From Sciurus carolinensis (taxonomy: Eukaryota > Chordata > Mammalia > Rodentia > Sciuridae): a DNA stretch of 64,000 bases. The notes under the pieces were generated by a model. That model saw nothing but the letters and a program-made list of their open reading frames with translations, ran no database searches and was not told the DNA's origin. Location: NCBI RefSeq assembly GCF_902686445.1, contig NC_062224.1, forward strand, positions 47,181,156 to 47,245,155, read 5' to 3'. The translations under genes were made by a program, and so were the position numbers. Shown here one piece after another: positions 45,779-57,164 of this stretch (position 1 is its first letter; every line of letters starts with the position of its first letter).

Positions 45779-46112
45779 CGGTGCTTTATTTCCTCTGACC
45801 TTCCTTTTATTATCCTGAAATGAAATCACAACATGTACTTCTAAATTTGCCCAATGTGCTGCAACTGTGACATGCTGAATCAATGGATTCCATGACCCAC
45901 CAGAAATTCAAAAGCTCCGATATCTACTGACTTAAGTATGCTGTGTTCATGACTCATGGACCTCTGGTGACATTCCTGGTGTTAATGTGATTTTATCAAA
46001 TCTCAATTCTTGACAAAGTTACAAACAGCACAAAAGACAATCTACCGTTGACTGAAAACAAAATTTACTAGTAAATTTGGTGTACTTGTAACCATGTGAA
46101 AAAGGCTTGCAT
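45779..46112. other. Unique DNA
   Basis: No feature was recognised. Confidence 0.3.
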
Positions 46113-46175
46113 TTTCCGGGGCCGGTACCAGAGTTTAAACTCAAGAGCACTTGACCACTGAGCCACATCATGTAA
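46113..46175 (-). mobile_element. Decayed ID-type SINE fragment
   Basis: GGGGCCGGTACCAGAGTTTA and AGCACTTGACCACTGAGCCA resemble the reversed ID arm of the composite SINEs. Only about 60 bp remain. Confidence 0.55.
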
Positions 46176-46429
46176 AATGGAGTTAGCCATGTTCTGGCTG
46201 AAATAATTACTTTCTAGGTTTGTCATCTATGTGAATGTTGAGCTATATATTTGAAAATCATATAGAATGTGGGATGACTTTTTTCATTTTGTGGGGCCGA
46301 AGTGAAGGAAAGGAAATACCTGGTACCCTTGGTCACTAAATTTTGGCAGTGCTCCCTCAATTACCATGATAACTCACCTAACCCCACGGGAGTTCCCCAT
46401 GGGAGGATGGAAGAAAAGAATCAGATACA
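46176..46429. other. Unique DNA
   Basis: No feature was recognised. Confidence 0.3.
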
Positions 46430-46620
46430 GGTTGGCCCTTGTGCAGTTGTTAATGTGCTTCTTATTCAAGCTTTGCAACACCTCTTTCATGCTTATTCTG
46501 ATGCTTACTTTGCAAATGGAGAAAGTGAGGCTCTGAGAACTTAGTAGCTTGTCTAAATGCATGTAGCCAGTATTTGGAGGAGTGTGAATTTGAATCTAGG
46601 TCTGTCTCAATCCACATTAA
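46430..46620 (-). repeat. MIR SINE
   Basis: GCAAATGGAGAAAGTGAGGC, CTGAGAACTTAGTAGCTTGT and GAATTTGAATCTAGGTCTGT are the reverse of the MIR core and head. Confidence 0.75.
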
Positions 46621-46810
46621 CAAAAATGGGAAAGAGGCAGTGACCAAATCTCTAGAAGTCTGATGAGAAGGAAAGAGGGCAGGTTTTTTAGTTTTGTCTT
46701 GATTGACATGGCTTAAGATCTGCTCTGCCGGGAAATAAAGACAAGATGAGGTGATTTCTTGGGGTCCATTCCCAATACTATGAATTTAGGTTTTCGTGAA
46801 AGATGCTCAC

Positions 46811-46901
46811 TTTTTTTTTTTTTAAAGAAAAGATAATTTTTAATAGTCAATGCTTTGGTACTGCCAAGTTTACTTTTCCTTTTTTTTTTTTTTTTTTTTT
46901 C
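46811..46901. repeat. Two oligo(T) runs
   Basis: Runs of T at about 46811-46823 and 46880-46901 flank a short AT-rich segment. They could be retroposon tails on the minus strand, but no SINE body follows either. Confidence 0.6.
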
Positions 46902-48658
46902 TTGCTTGAGATATATATGATGTTTTAAGTGGCAAACTGCCAGGAAGAACTTCATTCCTATAAACTGGAATTTTGTCATTTGGATAGTTGCTTGCCAGAT
47001 TCCTTCCTGCAGTGGGGTGCTGGCTTGCCTCAAGTTTGGCTGACCTTAGATGTGAGGTCTGCTTTCTGTTTGTTTCCATATTGGTTCCAAGAGCCATTTG
47101 GCCTCCTTGTCTGAGGAGTGGGGTCGTGCACTGAAGATTTCGGTCTCTGGGGAAGTGGACTCTGGTGGTCCAAACTGTGCTGCTGGACTACAGGTCAGGA
47201 CTCAAGAAGAAGCCTTTTGCAGTTCAGCACTCTGGAGCCCAGAGAAGCAGATCTGCGGCCTCATGTAAGGATCCAGGATGCACAGGCACAGGTTTCTCCA
47301 CTGCACTCAGCACAGTCCACACAGGATCTGCAGGACACCTGCCCAGTATCACCAACACTGGCCAGGAGATCTCCAGTCCAGTGAAAGAGACAGACCCATG
47401 AACTGGTTGTCCTCTGAATGAACAGATCCAGGAAATAGCACTGATCTCATTTTAGATAGTCTCAAAGTATTAGAAACTGCTGATGAGAGCAGAGTAAGCA
47501 AAATGAACTGTGTTAAAATCTATTGGAAAATGTAATTCATATTGCAAACACTCAATATGTATCCCATTTTTCAGTCTTTAGGGAATCTTTAGAACTTAGA
47601 GGGTCTTTGGAAAGCACATCATATGATAACATTTATTGCATAAAGTGAGGCACATATATTGACATTGTAACTGTGAACTATTGAAACCATGCCTGAGTAA
47701 ACTGTAACTTTGGTATAATTTTAGAATTCAAATTAGTTGACTTGGAATGGAATTTCTCTTAGAGAACTGGTTCTATATTATATGCAAGAATACTATGATT
47801 TAGATTTATTCTCATTTTACCTGTTTAACCTCATGGTGTTGTGTGTGCATTAGTAGCTTTAATTTAACTTCTGTTGATTTTTGTGGGTCTCCCCTATGAA
47901 GTTGAGAATTTTATTTTTCTTTTCCTTGACCTCCATCTAGTGGCTAACAGGGGCAATTACCAACATTAGTCTCTGAGCAAGGAAGGAGGAGAAACAGAAG
48001 TGGTGGAAAGCAATTAAGTAATCAACTATCTTTTCCAGTTTTACTTTCTAAGGAATGCTCAGGTGCATGTGCATCTATCTCTTCACAAATACTTTGATTT
48101 GGAGGTTGAAAGAACAGATGGTCCTTCTACACCCTTATTTGACTTTTCTCATATATTTAGAGGTACACAGCTTTCATTTTTAAATTTCCCATGTTTGCAA
48201 AGCCCCTGTCCAGGAATAAAATAAAATAAAAGTTATTTGTCCCCTGAGAAAGCAGCCCCCTCCCCAGGGAATCCATGCTTTAATGTTTCGGGTAGGACTG
48301 CTACTGGAGGAGGGAGGTGCCACTTCGTAGAATCTTAGACACTTAAAGCTGGAGGGGACCTGAGAGACTGTCTAGTAAGTGATTCTTAGTATAGAAAACT
48401 GGCTTCTTGTGGCCAAAGTTGCTCTAGAATTGCAATCAGTTCATAGCTGATCTTTGCCTCAAGTCCAAAGAAAAAAGTTAATGAGCAAAATTTTCTCAGT
48501 TTTGAGTTTTCTTGAATCATTGTACCTACTACTCCTGTCTAACTAACTAGGGAACAAATGACCCTTAAGTGAAACCCTTGTGACAGATGAGTGGACCTCC
48601 TTCCCCCTCCAATGTCCATGTCCATTGTGCAGTGTTAGATGATAGAAGTGAGTCTCTA
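46902..48658. other. Unique DNA with one CTCF-like site
   Basis: About 1.75 kb without a recognised gene or repeat. Overlapping frames of 75-88 codons at 47118-47401 lack domains. A CTCF-like motif on the minus strand lies at 47928-47944. Confidence 0.4.
47928..47944 (-). promoter_or_regulatory. Strong CTCF-like motif
   Basis: GACCTCCATCTAGTGGC on the plus strand matches the reverse complement of RCCASYAGRKGGCRSYV at 16 of 17 positions. It points toward the plus-strand motif at 31118, a convergent pair about 16.8 kb apart. Confidence 0.45.
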
Positions 48659-48722
48659 TTCTTCCTTCCTTCCTTGCTTGCTTCCTTTCTTTCTTTCTCT
48701 CTCTCTCTTTTTCTTTCTTTCA
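48659..48722 (+). repeat. Polypyrimidine (CTTC/CTTT/CT) tract
   Basis: About 64 bp of nearly pure pyrimidine on the plus strand (CTTCCTTCC units, then TTTCTTTC, then CTCTCT). Interruptions are two G bases. Mirror-symmetric pyrimidine tracts can form triplex DNA. Confidence 0.9.
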
Positions 48723-48879
48723 AATTCTTTTTATTTCTTGTGGTAAAATCAAGTCGATCAGAAACCCACAATGTTCTGGGAAGGTCATGCAGATTTTGCA
48801 GAGTATCAGGTGGGGCTTCTATCATTTAGACAGCATGAGAACCTGTCAGCCAGGGCCCCTATTCATAACCTTCCTCTGT
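48723..48879. other. Unique DNA
   Basis: Nothing recognised. Confidence 0.3.
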
Positions 48880-49080
48880 GGATTCCCACTCCCCTTCCCT
48901 CTCCTTCTGGAACTTTCCTCCTTGACTCCACTTTCTCTTGGTTTCCTTCCTACTAACTGGTCCTTCTCTGCTGCATCTTCTGCTGCTCCTCCATCTGGCT
49001 ATATCACAGGGTCCTTGACCCCATGTCTTCCTTGAGGTTTCTTCCTGTCACTTGTCTTTAAATACAACTATACATCATAA
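48880..49080 (+). mobile_element. L2 LINE, left part
   Basis: CTTCTGGAACTTTCCTCCTTG and CAGGGTCCTTGACCCCATGT follow L2 ORF2 order. The element is interrupted by the L1 at 49090 and resumes at about 49497. Confidence 0.55.
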
Positions 49081-49089
49081 CAGACTTTT

Positions 49090-49487
49090 TTTTTTTACTC
49101 TTTTTAAAATTTGTTCTTTTTAGATATACATGACAGTAGAATGCATTTTAACATATTATTCATACATGGAGTATAACTGCCCATTCTTGTGGCTGTTCAT
49201 GATGTGGAGTTACACTAGTCATTATTCATGTATGAACATAGGAAAGTGAAGTCCAATTCATTCTACTGTCTTTCCCATTCCCCCTTCCTTCCCTTCATCT
49301 CCTTTTGTCTAATCCATTGAATTTCTATTCTTCCCTCCCAAATCCCTCCTTACTGTGTGTTAGCATCCACGTATCAGAGAGAACATTCAGGCTTTGGTGT
49401 TTTGGGATGGCTTATTTCACTTAGCATGATAGTCTCCAGTTCCACCCATTTAATGCCATCATTTAATTCTTCTTTATGGCTGCAGAT
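49090..49487 (-). mobile_element. L1 3'-end insertion splitting an L2
   Basis: The plus strand shows an oligo(T) start (reversed A tail), ACATGACAGTAGAATGCATT, CATGATGTGGAGTTACACTA and GGCTTATTTCACTTAGCATG, ending in the ORF2 end region. CAGACTTTT is repeated at 49081-49089 and 49488-49496, a 9-bp target duplication. About 400 bp, severely 5'-truncated. Confidence 0.9.
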
Positions 49488-49496
49488 CAGACTTTT

Positions 49497-49930
49497 CTAA
49501 GTTGCACCCATGTATGACTTAGTTCCTGTTTGAAATGTTCGCTGGATATCCAGGACACATCAAGTCCCCCAAATGTCCCCCAGATCTGCTCCATTCACAG
49601 TTTTCCCCACTTCCAGGTGTCGGTGGCCTTGCTGTTGTAGTTTCTTAGACCTGAAGTCCTTGACTCATCTTTTTATCATGCTGCCCATCTAATCCTATTG
49701 GTTCAGTCTTCAAAATACACTAGAACATGATTGCTTCTCCACATATTGTTGCTGGCCCTGGCCCGATGATGTGTGACCTTGTCATGCCTGGTCATCTGGT
49801 CTCCTGCTTCCATTCTTGTTTGTTCTGAGCGTTCTCTTCAAAGCTGCAGTTAGAAGGATCCTTTTCAAACAGCTCTGCTTGTTGCTCCTTCCTTGCTCCA
49901 CCCTTTTCACTTTGTGTAAAAGATGACAGC
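49497..49930 (+). mobile_element. L2 LINE, right part
   Basis: TTGAAATGTTCGCTGGATATC, GACTCATCTTTTTATCATGC, ATTGGTTCAGTCTTCAAAAT, TCATCTGGTCTCCTGCTTCC and GAAGGATCCTTTTCAAACAG match the distal part of L2 ORF2 in order, with stops and shifts throughout. Confidence 0.7.
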
Positions 49931-50529
49931 CTCCACCTGCTGTACTAGTCTGGGTCTCCAAACCACTGATGCCAAGTTGAGATTCAACAAGCTCAACCTT
50001 TATAAGATTTGCCTTTGGCAGGGGGGAATATCAAAGGTGCAGGGGAGGCTGAAAGAAGTCTTGGGCTGTGATACAAGACAGGTGTCAAGTGTGGCAGAGA
50101 GCAGGGGAAAGTTAAGTGGTAAAGACCCAGTCCAGAGTGTCAACTCAGAAAGGAATCCTGGAGAGGAGTGTGTGTCTCCCATGTACAGCTCTTCTCTCCA
50201 TCATGGGCTGGGAGGAGCTGACCTCACAGGAACTACCTATCACAGCAGCCTGTGTTTGGTTCATTACTCTGTGTAGGGGAGGGTTAAAGGCCACCACAGA
50301 CAGCTTACAAGGTGCTACATGGTCTTAGCCCTTCTTTTACCTTTTGACTTTCACTCCTCGGTCATCTCTCCAGCTGGCTTGGTGGTCCCCCACTTACTTC
50401 ATGTGGGTATGCACTCATCTCTACTGCCCCTTCCTAGAGGTGTGCTCAGCAGCCTCCACGGTCCTCGTGCCGGTGTGTAGTTCTCTCCACAGTCCTCAGG
50501 GGCAGTCCGTGAGGCCCACAGAACATGGC
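49931..50529. other. Unidentified insert between L2 and MLT1
   Basis: A sequence starting near TACTAGTCTGGGTCTCCAAA is not L2-like. It has a 117-codon plus frame at 49923-50276 without a recognised domain. L2-like text may resume after about 50340. Origin unknown. Confidence 0.35.
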
Positions 50530-50932
50530 AGAATTGATGGCATGTCATTGCCTAGGCCATACTACAAAAGGTACTGTGGCTTAACTTCTTGCTTGTTCTT
50601 GCATCACTCACTCTTGGGGAGGAAGCTGGTTACCATATCATGAAGTCATTCAAGTGACCTGTGGAGAGACCCCAAAGGTAAAGAACCAGTGACTGCTGTC
50701 CATAGAACCATGAGTGTACCATTTTGGAGGCAGGTCCTCTGGCCCCAGTTGAGCCTTTGGTTGACTCCCAGACCTGGTCAACATTTTGACTGTTGCCTTA
50801 TGAGAGATCCTGAACCAACAAGTCTGCTCCTGAATTCCTGACCCCTGGAACTATGTGTTATTTTACAGTTTTGTTGGTTGAAATAGGTAAGTTTCAGACA
50901 ATTTATTAGGTAGCAATAGGAAAGAATACAGT
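50530..50932 (+). mobile_element. MLT1-type LTR
   Basis: GGGGAGGAAGCTGGTTACCA, TCAAGTGACCTGTGGAGAGA, GTTGAGCCTTTGGTTGACTC, ATGAGAGATCCTGAACCAAC and TTATTAGGTAGCAATAGGAA match an MLT1-class LTR in forward orientation. Confidence 0.75.
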
Positions 50933-53885
50933 ATTATTATTCATTCAATTTTAGAGATGATGAACCCCAAGTTCACAGACTCGAATGAACTTGCCTTAAG
51001 GTCACTCACGTAGGTGTAGGGTTTCACACTTCAGAGGTGATCAAGCCCACTTGGCCCCAACCACTTCAAGAGGATGTGTAATTCTACACTGTGTATACAT
51101 CCAAGGTGACAGAGCTTGTGTTTGCTAATCAGGAAGATGAGATTCATTTGCAGAGACAAGAGACCAGGTTGTTAGGTAACAGGACTTCCAGAATAGCTTG
51201 AAAACAAAACCACACACTTGGTTTGATCTGAATCCATATGCCTGGGATTGGAATGCCCAACTGCCCATCTCTTTAAAACAACACCAGGCAAAAAGAATTC
51301 AAATGCTGTCCACTCCAATGAGCCCGTACCTCTACCCGTTTGCAAGGAAGCCAAGATTGCATTTATTTCAATTTGGATAGAATTTCTGTCCAGGTTTGTT
51401 GCTGTGTTTGCTTGCAGTAACCAAGGATTTAAAATCTCAGTGATGCAATCTTTCCTGTTGAGCCTCTCATTTTTAAATATGAGCGTATATGGCAAAGCAA
51501 TTAAGTATTTTTGTTTCAGCTTCTGATTTACTTCTCCTATCCCAACACTTTTGGAACATTCACTCAGTTGGATTAAAAAGCAATCTCACCCAAATCATCT
51601 TTTTAATAAAATAGTCCCAAACTTTTTTTAATAAAAAAATCCCACAACTTTTGTTGTGTTATCTGCAGAAAGTCAAGGTGAGATTTAAGCTGCTCAGTGT
51701 GAGATGGAAGAGAATGGAATTTTTCTCCTGCTTCCCCAGTCGTCTGGACTCAGCTGGAGGCCACTGTACCATGGCAACTTCCATTTCAATGACATTATTT
51801 CTAATAAATGACTGCCCAAAGGTTTATGGGGTGTTTCTGGCCCCAGCTCAGTGTAGCCAGCAAGAGTTGGGGGCAGTGTTATTTCCTGTCCCTTCTACCC
51901 AGTGGTTTCCGCTTCACCATGGAAGATCACAAGAGTATTTGATGTTGCTTCTTGGAACAGCAATTGGTTAATTAAAATCACTGAGTGTTTGAACAAATTG
52001 AATGCAAGCCGCACATCCTTGGCAGCCTCCTGGTGTCAGGAAGGCAGGCAGAGAGCAGCACCCAGAGGGGCAGAGACACAGAAAATTCCTCTTCTCAGCC
52101 AAACCTTCATCTTCAGCAATAATGAGGGGTGGGGGTGGGGTGGGGTAGGAGGAGACAGAAACATAGCCACCATTCATCTTTTCCTTCTAGTCAAATATCC
52201 CTGACTTACCTACCAACAAATCGCTTAACCTGAAAGACTAATTGTGGAGATAAAATGCCCCATCTGATTTCGGCTCTATCTCTTTAAGCACCAAAAAGCA
52301 GCCCAAGGGGGTGGACTGAGGTGAAAGCAGAACTAGGTGGGGGCTGGGAGGAAAGCAGAGGGTCTGAATAATCTTAGAACTTGGCAATTATCCTACTAAT
52401 GGAGAAACTTGAATCTTGCCCCAAGAATGGAGGTGCGAATGGTATTTGAGATGGAGACATGTGGTCACCAAGTTTTGCCTTTTGGAGAGATTCTTCTTTT
52501 GGAAGACCTGCCTTCTGGGTTGGACTGATCACTGCGTACCATCGAGTCTGGGATTAGCTGGGAAGAACCAGCTCTCAGTCTCACTTGTTAGATCATGGGA
52601 GGGAAATGGAGTGTTTTCTCTGCTCATCATGTCACTCAGTCCAAAGATGCTTAAGTTCCTGTGGAATTTATAATAGTTAATATTCTAGATGTAGGGCAGA
52701 GGGCTACTGGAAGAGGAGATAGGGATATTCAAGATACATTTGCATCCAGGGAATGAACAAGGTTACCACTCACCTTCCATCACTGGGTCATCTAACAGTC
52801 CTGTCAAGGGCTTCATGGGCTCAAATTTGTGACATTTATGCCTAAGAAAATTGTGTTTCTCTGTTGAGAGCTACAGTATCTTGGGAGGATCATAGTCAAA
52901 ACATTTCTTATTGGAAAGGAATGGGACTTAATGGAAGTAATCTGAACACGTTTTCCGTAGTTCCTAAGATGTATTTCGATGTGTGTATAGACGGTTTTAT
53001 TTAAGTTTCCGTGGGTTTGAATATCTTCACATGCTTTCAAATTCTTTATTTTAATTGGCCAGGAAGTCCAATGATAGATGATCTATAAGTTCAAGTGTTA
53101 CCATGTGTCTGGAACAGAACTATACCAGGATCATACTACCTGGTACTGAAGAATGTAAGTATCAACAGGCCCCTTCCGGGGGACCAGCTGTAGCATAAGG
53201 GTGAACAGGGAATCTAGGGAGATGTTGAATGGACTTTCAATTTCATGACATATATTCCTATAGTATTCAAAATCCTTAAATTTGGCTTCTATTTCAAAGA
53301 AAATTATTTAAACACATTTAACCTGTATAGTACTTCTCTTACACATTTAGAGAACTGAAAGATCGGAATGGGGAAATAAAATTATTTTTAAGCTGGTAGA
53401 GGCCATATACCTATATAGTGTGGGCCATTTATATTGGGTTCCCATACGTATATGATCCACCATTTTATTCTACATTTTCACAAATGAGGAATCTGAAGAT
53501 GGAGCGGTCAGGTAATTATCCAAGGGTGGCAGAGCTTGTATGAGACAAAGGGAAAAGGGGTGGGGTGCAGGAATTGTCAGTCTTTCTATTGGTTTTACTA
53601 GTCATCCCTCCCTACTGCTCCTTCTCCTCCAGCTATAAATATCACCAGATCTCCTCTTCCAATGCAAATAAATAAATACTAGATACCAAAACCCCTCCCA
53701 AGCCACATTCCACATCTACCTTCAGCTCTCCTCTAGAAACCATACTAATTCTGTTCTTCTCATCCATATTTTTTAAGAAACAGGCTAGGTTGAATCTTAC
53801 CAAACACATTTCCCACTCTGCCACCAACCTACTATCAAAGGGCTTCTCCCTGTTTTATTCGGGGGCTTTCTAAGTGATGCTGCAG
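50933..53885. other. Long repeat-poor unique block
   Basis: Nearly 3 kb with no recognised transposon and no gene. It holds a short imperfect AT-rich tandem (about 51598-51650), an imperfect RFX-type palindrome (TGTACCATGGCAAC, 51765-51778, 11 of 14), a homeodomain-type GGTTAATTAA near 51966, and a G-quadruplex motif at 52126-52145. Frames of 100-107 codons lack domains. Confidence 0.45.
52126..52145 (+). other. G-quadruplex motif with single-base loops
   Basis: Four G runs of 4, 5, 4 and 4 bases are separated by single T bases. One-base loops are associated with very stable parallel quadruplexes. It is not part of a recognised L1, unlike the motif at 37204. Confidence 0.9.
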
Positions 53886-54250
53886 ACTTTATGCTCCTGA
53901 TTGCTTTGACATCACCTTATCTTGCTTCTTCTCATAATTCCCTAACTTTCTTTCTGTTTTCAGAGAGTATTTCTTCTCTCTGGCCTATCCATAGGATCCC
54001 ATGCCTGCTCTCCTGATCAACAACAAACTTGGTGTGACCTCTCTCTAATGAAAATCTACATTCTGGACGTCACTTCTGGGTTTCAAATCTGAAAATTCAA
54101 CTTCTTGTTGAACATCTCCACTTGGAAGTACCACATGGAATCAACATGCCCAAAGTAGAATTCATGATCAGGACAGACACTGCATGTCATTCATCTTTGT
54201 ATATCTAGCATTTAGTAGATGCACAATAATTGTTGGTTGAATGAGACTCT
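53886..54250 (+). mobile_element. L2 LINE remnant
   Basis: TTGAACATCTCCACTTGGAA, GTACCACATGGAATCAACAT and GCCCAAAGTAGAATTCATGA match the L2 ORF2 segment. The terminus TTAGTAGATGCACAATAATT with GTTGGTTGAATGAGAC is L2/MIR-like. Confidence 0.65.
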
Positions 54251-54499
54251 TACTTGGAAGGCAGGATGAGGCAGAAATGTTTGGGAACTATAAGAGTAGG
54301 AGAAAATCTCAAAAGGATTCAAGGAGTGTAGGTTGGCGGGTTTATCAGAAACTGCTTCTTGATGCACTCTGATAACACCATCTTGAAGACAAATACTTCC
54401 TTGTCAGGCATTGTTTTCTAGCACCACCTAGTGGATATCTTGAGTCAGCTAGCATGCTGTCTTTTAATTAAAAAATGACAACTCCTTAGAGGTCTGCAC
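54251..54499. other. Unique DNA with CTCF-like site
   Basis: No repeat. A CTCF-like motif is on the minus strand at 54419-54435. Confidence 0.35.
54419..54435 (-). promoter_or_regulatory. CTCF-like motif
   Basis: TAGCACCACCTAGTGGA on the plus strand matches the reversed CTCF core at 15 of 17 positions. It has the same orientation as the site at 47928. Confidence 0.3.
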
Positions 54500-54680
54500 T
54501 ATAATATACCTACTAAATGTTTTCCATAAATTGCCTCATTTAATCTCCACAAAAATGTGGATATTATTTTACCCATTTTACAGGTCAACAGACAAAATCA
54601 AACATAGAATGTTTAAGGAACTTGCCAAAGTTCACCCACCCTAACTTCCAACATAGACTCTGCCACATTTGCACTTTTAT
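54500..54680 (-). repeat. MIR SINE
   Basis: TTGCCTCATTTAATCTCCAC, GGATATTATTTTACCCATTT and GAACTTGCCAAAGTTCACCC are the reverse of MIR. Confidence 0.75.
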
Positions 54681-54839
54681 TCTGTTCATTTGGCTGTTGC
54701 AATTTTAGCTTATCTATTAAATAATAAGAGCGTTAATTTATAGGGCTCCTAGTTAATATAAAAGACATTATAATAGTAAAAATTAGTTCTATCAACAGTA
54801 AAATAGTAACAAAAACAGACCATATACAACAACCGAGTT

Positions 54840-55000
54840 TGGCTGTAGTGTTTCCCGTGTGCTATCTCATTTCATTCCTTTGACTACCCCATGAAGAGGT
54901 ACTTTTCTTATTCCTGTTCTGCTTTCCCAGGGTCACCAGCTAGAAGGACTTGAGCCTGAACATGACCAGGCAGTCAGCTCCAGGGTGGGTTTTTTAACCC
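54840..55000 (-). repeat. MIR SINE
   Basis: CGTGTGCTATCTCATTTCAT, CTACCCCATGAAGAGGTACT and CAGGGTCACCAGCTAGAAGG are the reverse of the MIR core. Confidence 0.6.
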
Positions 55001-56406
55001 TCATAGGAACAAGCAGCATCAGGAAGACAAATATGTTTGACACAGGTTCACTTGTTTGATTTCCATGATTATAAAGACTTAGGTGGTTGGTCCACATCAA
55101 ATCCTCCTTCTTCAGGGGCTGGTAGGGTCCCTTTTATATAGCAAGATTTCAACCACCACTTATTAAATGATCTGCATTAAAGTGATATTGGGTGATGAGG
55201 ATTTAATGTGTCTGTCATTGTATATAGCTAGTTTGTTTCCTTTTTATTAAGAACTTTCTGGAATCAAAACGCTTCCATCCAAAGAAATAACTCCAGCAGA
55301 TGATGAACTGGGAAAAAATATTTTTCAAAACCCAGGGACATCCTTGCATCTGCCACAGTGGCCCATTTTTAAATGCTGGACACGGGTACAATTCCACACT
55401 CTGACTTAGCTTCTGTCTCAACCAGGCATTTTGTTTTGGGTGGCCTATGGGTTCAGTCCTTGGTTGAATTCTTTGGTATATGACTGGCCCTGATTTGACA
55501 TCCATCCATACCAGGAAGTTTGGGTTTTGTGTAAATGGCTTGTCTGCCCCCTGAAGCTCATAGCTACAGCAGGTGATGCGTCCCCAGCAACTTCTCCATG
55601 GTGCTTTTCTGTTGTGCTTAGATTTGCTTTTATATTTACATATAAAAAAGGAAGTTTCAGATGAGGTGTCCACTTCTTCAAAATTCCATGTGGAAGGAAA
55701 TCTTAAAAAAGAGAGAAAGGATATCTTTGGTGGAAGTTTTTCTTTATAATAGAGTTAATTGTCAATGTTTTTAAATAAAGGAGGTCCCCTTTATGTAATG
55801 CCAAGAATCAAAATTTGGGGTGCAACTTTAGCTTTGGGGACTAATTTTTTTTTAAGTTTGTTTTTCAACATTTTCATCTATAATAATTATTGCCAGTTAA
55901 CTCCAACCCCCAATTTAAACAATTTTTTACTACACATATTTCCTATTTTACATTTTTGCCTAGTAGTTATCCCCATCTCTCCCCTTCACATATAATTTCC
56001 ATCAATCCAATATTTAGATATAACTGAAATTTGTCTTTTCTGATTAACTTACCTTTCTAAATAAAATCAATTTACCTTCTTTAGTCCCTCTCACATTAAG
56101 GCAGCTCTGGAATCTGTAGCCTCCAAATGGGATCGGCATGCCTACACTGATAAGGCGTGTCCCTCTAGTTCTCAGAGGTGTGTCTCTGAGCATGTGTCCT
56201 GGCACGGCCTTTGGGTTGGGAAGAGCACCTGAGAGTAGACAAACGTGTTTCTATCCTTTATTAGGTGGAGATATGGTTTTGTGATACAGACCGTGTATGA
56301 ATGGTGAATACAGAAATACTCAGGTGTGAGCTTAGATCTCAAGTGGGGTTTGGTTTTTCAACAGTAAATTATTATTTATCTTGAGAATCAGATAAGAGAA
56401 GAATAT
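55001..56406. other. Unique DNA with a 152-codon frame
   Basis: About 1.4 kb without repeats. The minus-strand frame 55215-55673 has 152 codons. It begins Met-Asp-Thr and contains several Trp and Cys residues, but there is no signal peptide, repeat or family motif, and it overlaps a second frame at 55445-55681. Coding function is doubtful. Confidence 0.35.
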
Positions 56407-56740
56407 TGTTATGAATTAAATTGTGTTCCTCCCCTCACCCCCCCGATGTACTTGGAGATGGGGTCTTTGAGAGACTATTAGGGTTGTGAGTATGGGGCCC
56501 TCTTGATGGAATTAGTGGATTTATAAAGAGGAAGAGGGAGAGATTTCTCTCTCTCCCACCATGTGAAGACACAGTGAAAAGATGGCTATCTACACCACAA
56601 GAAGAGGGTCCTCTCCATGAACCAAATTGGCCACCATTATGATATTGGACTTCTCAGCTCCTATCACTGTAATAAATATCTGTCATTTAATCCACTCATT
56701 CTGTGATATTTTATTATAGCTACCCCAGTAGACTGATGAT
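56407..56740 (+). mobile_element. MaLR-type LTR
   Basis: It starts TGTTATGAATTAAATTGTGT, contains ATGGAATTAGTGGATTTATA, CTCTCCCACCATGTGAAGAC and TCTCAGCTCCTATCACTGTAA, and ends near CCCAGTAGACTGATGA. About 335 bp, forward. Confidence 0.8.
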
Positions 56741-57164
56741 TAAAACAAATATTCTTAAGATTAAATTGGATGACTAAAGCGTTATTAATTGCCTTTTTTC
56801 CCAATGATTTTAAACACATGTAACAAAAATGGGGGCTTTTTGAAATTTTTTGAATTTGGCTTTTTGAAAAACAGCATGATATTTCCCCATCCTTGTATTC
56901 TCATGGTAAGGAAAGACATCTTGCATTTTGACTGAGTCTTGGTTTGGTTGAGCAGAAGCTTCATCGTCCTGGTGACAATGGCAAATTACACTCTATCAAT
57001 AAGGCTAGATACAATTTAAGGTAGGAAGTAAGTGAGCAATACCAAATCAGAAAAACTGCTTTTGCTCACCTTCAAATCTCTAGCCCCAGAATAAAGTACA
57101 GTCATAGCAGATACTCAAAAATTTTTGACAAATGAGCGGGTGGAATGAAAGAAAGAACTCCCAG
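56741..57164. other. Unique DNA
   Basis: No feature was recognised. Confidence 0.3.

Noticed and set aside
55215..55673. 152-codon minus-strand frame as a gene
   Set aside because: No domain, no promoter or splice context that I can support, and a second frame overlaps it; kept only as a note in the unique-DNA entry.
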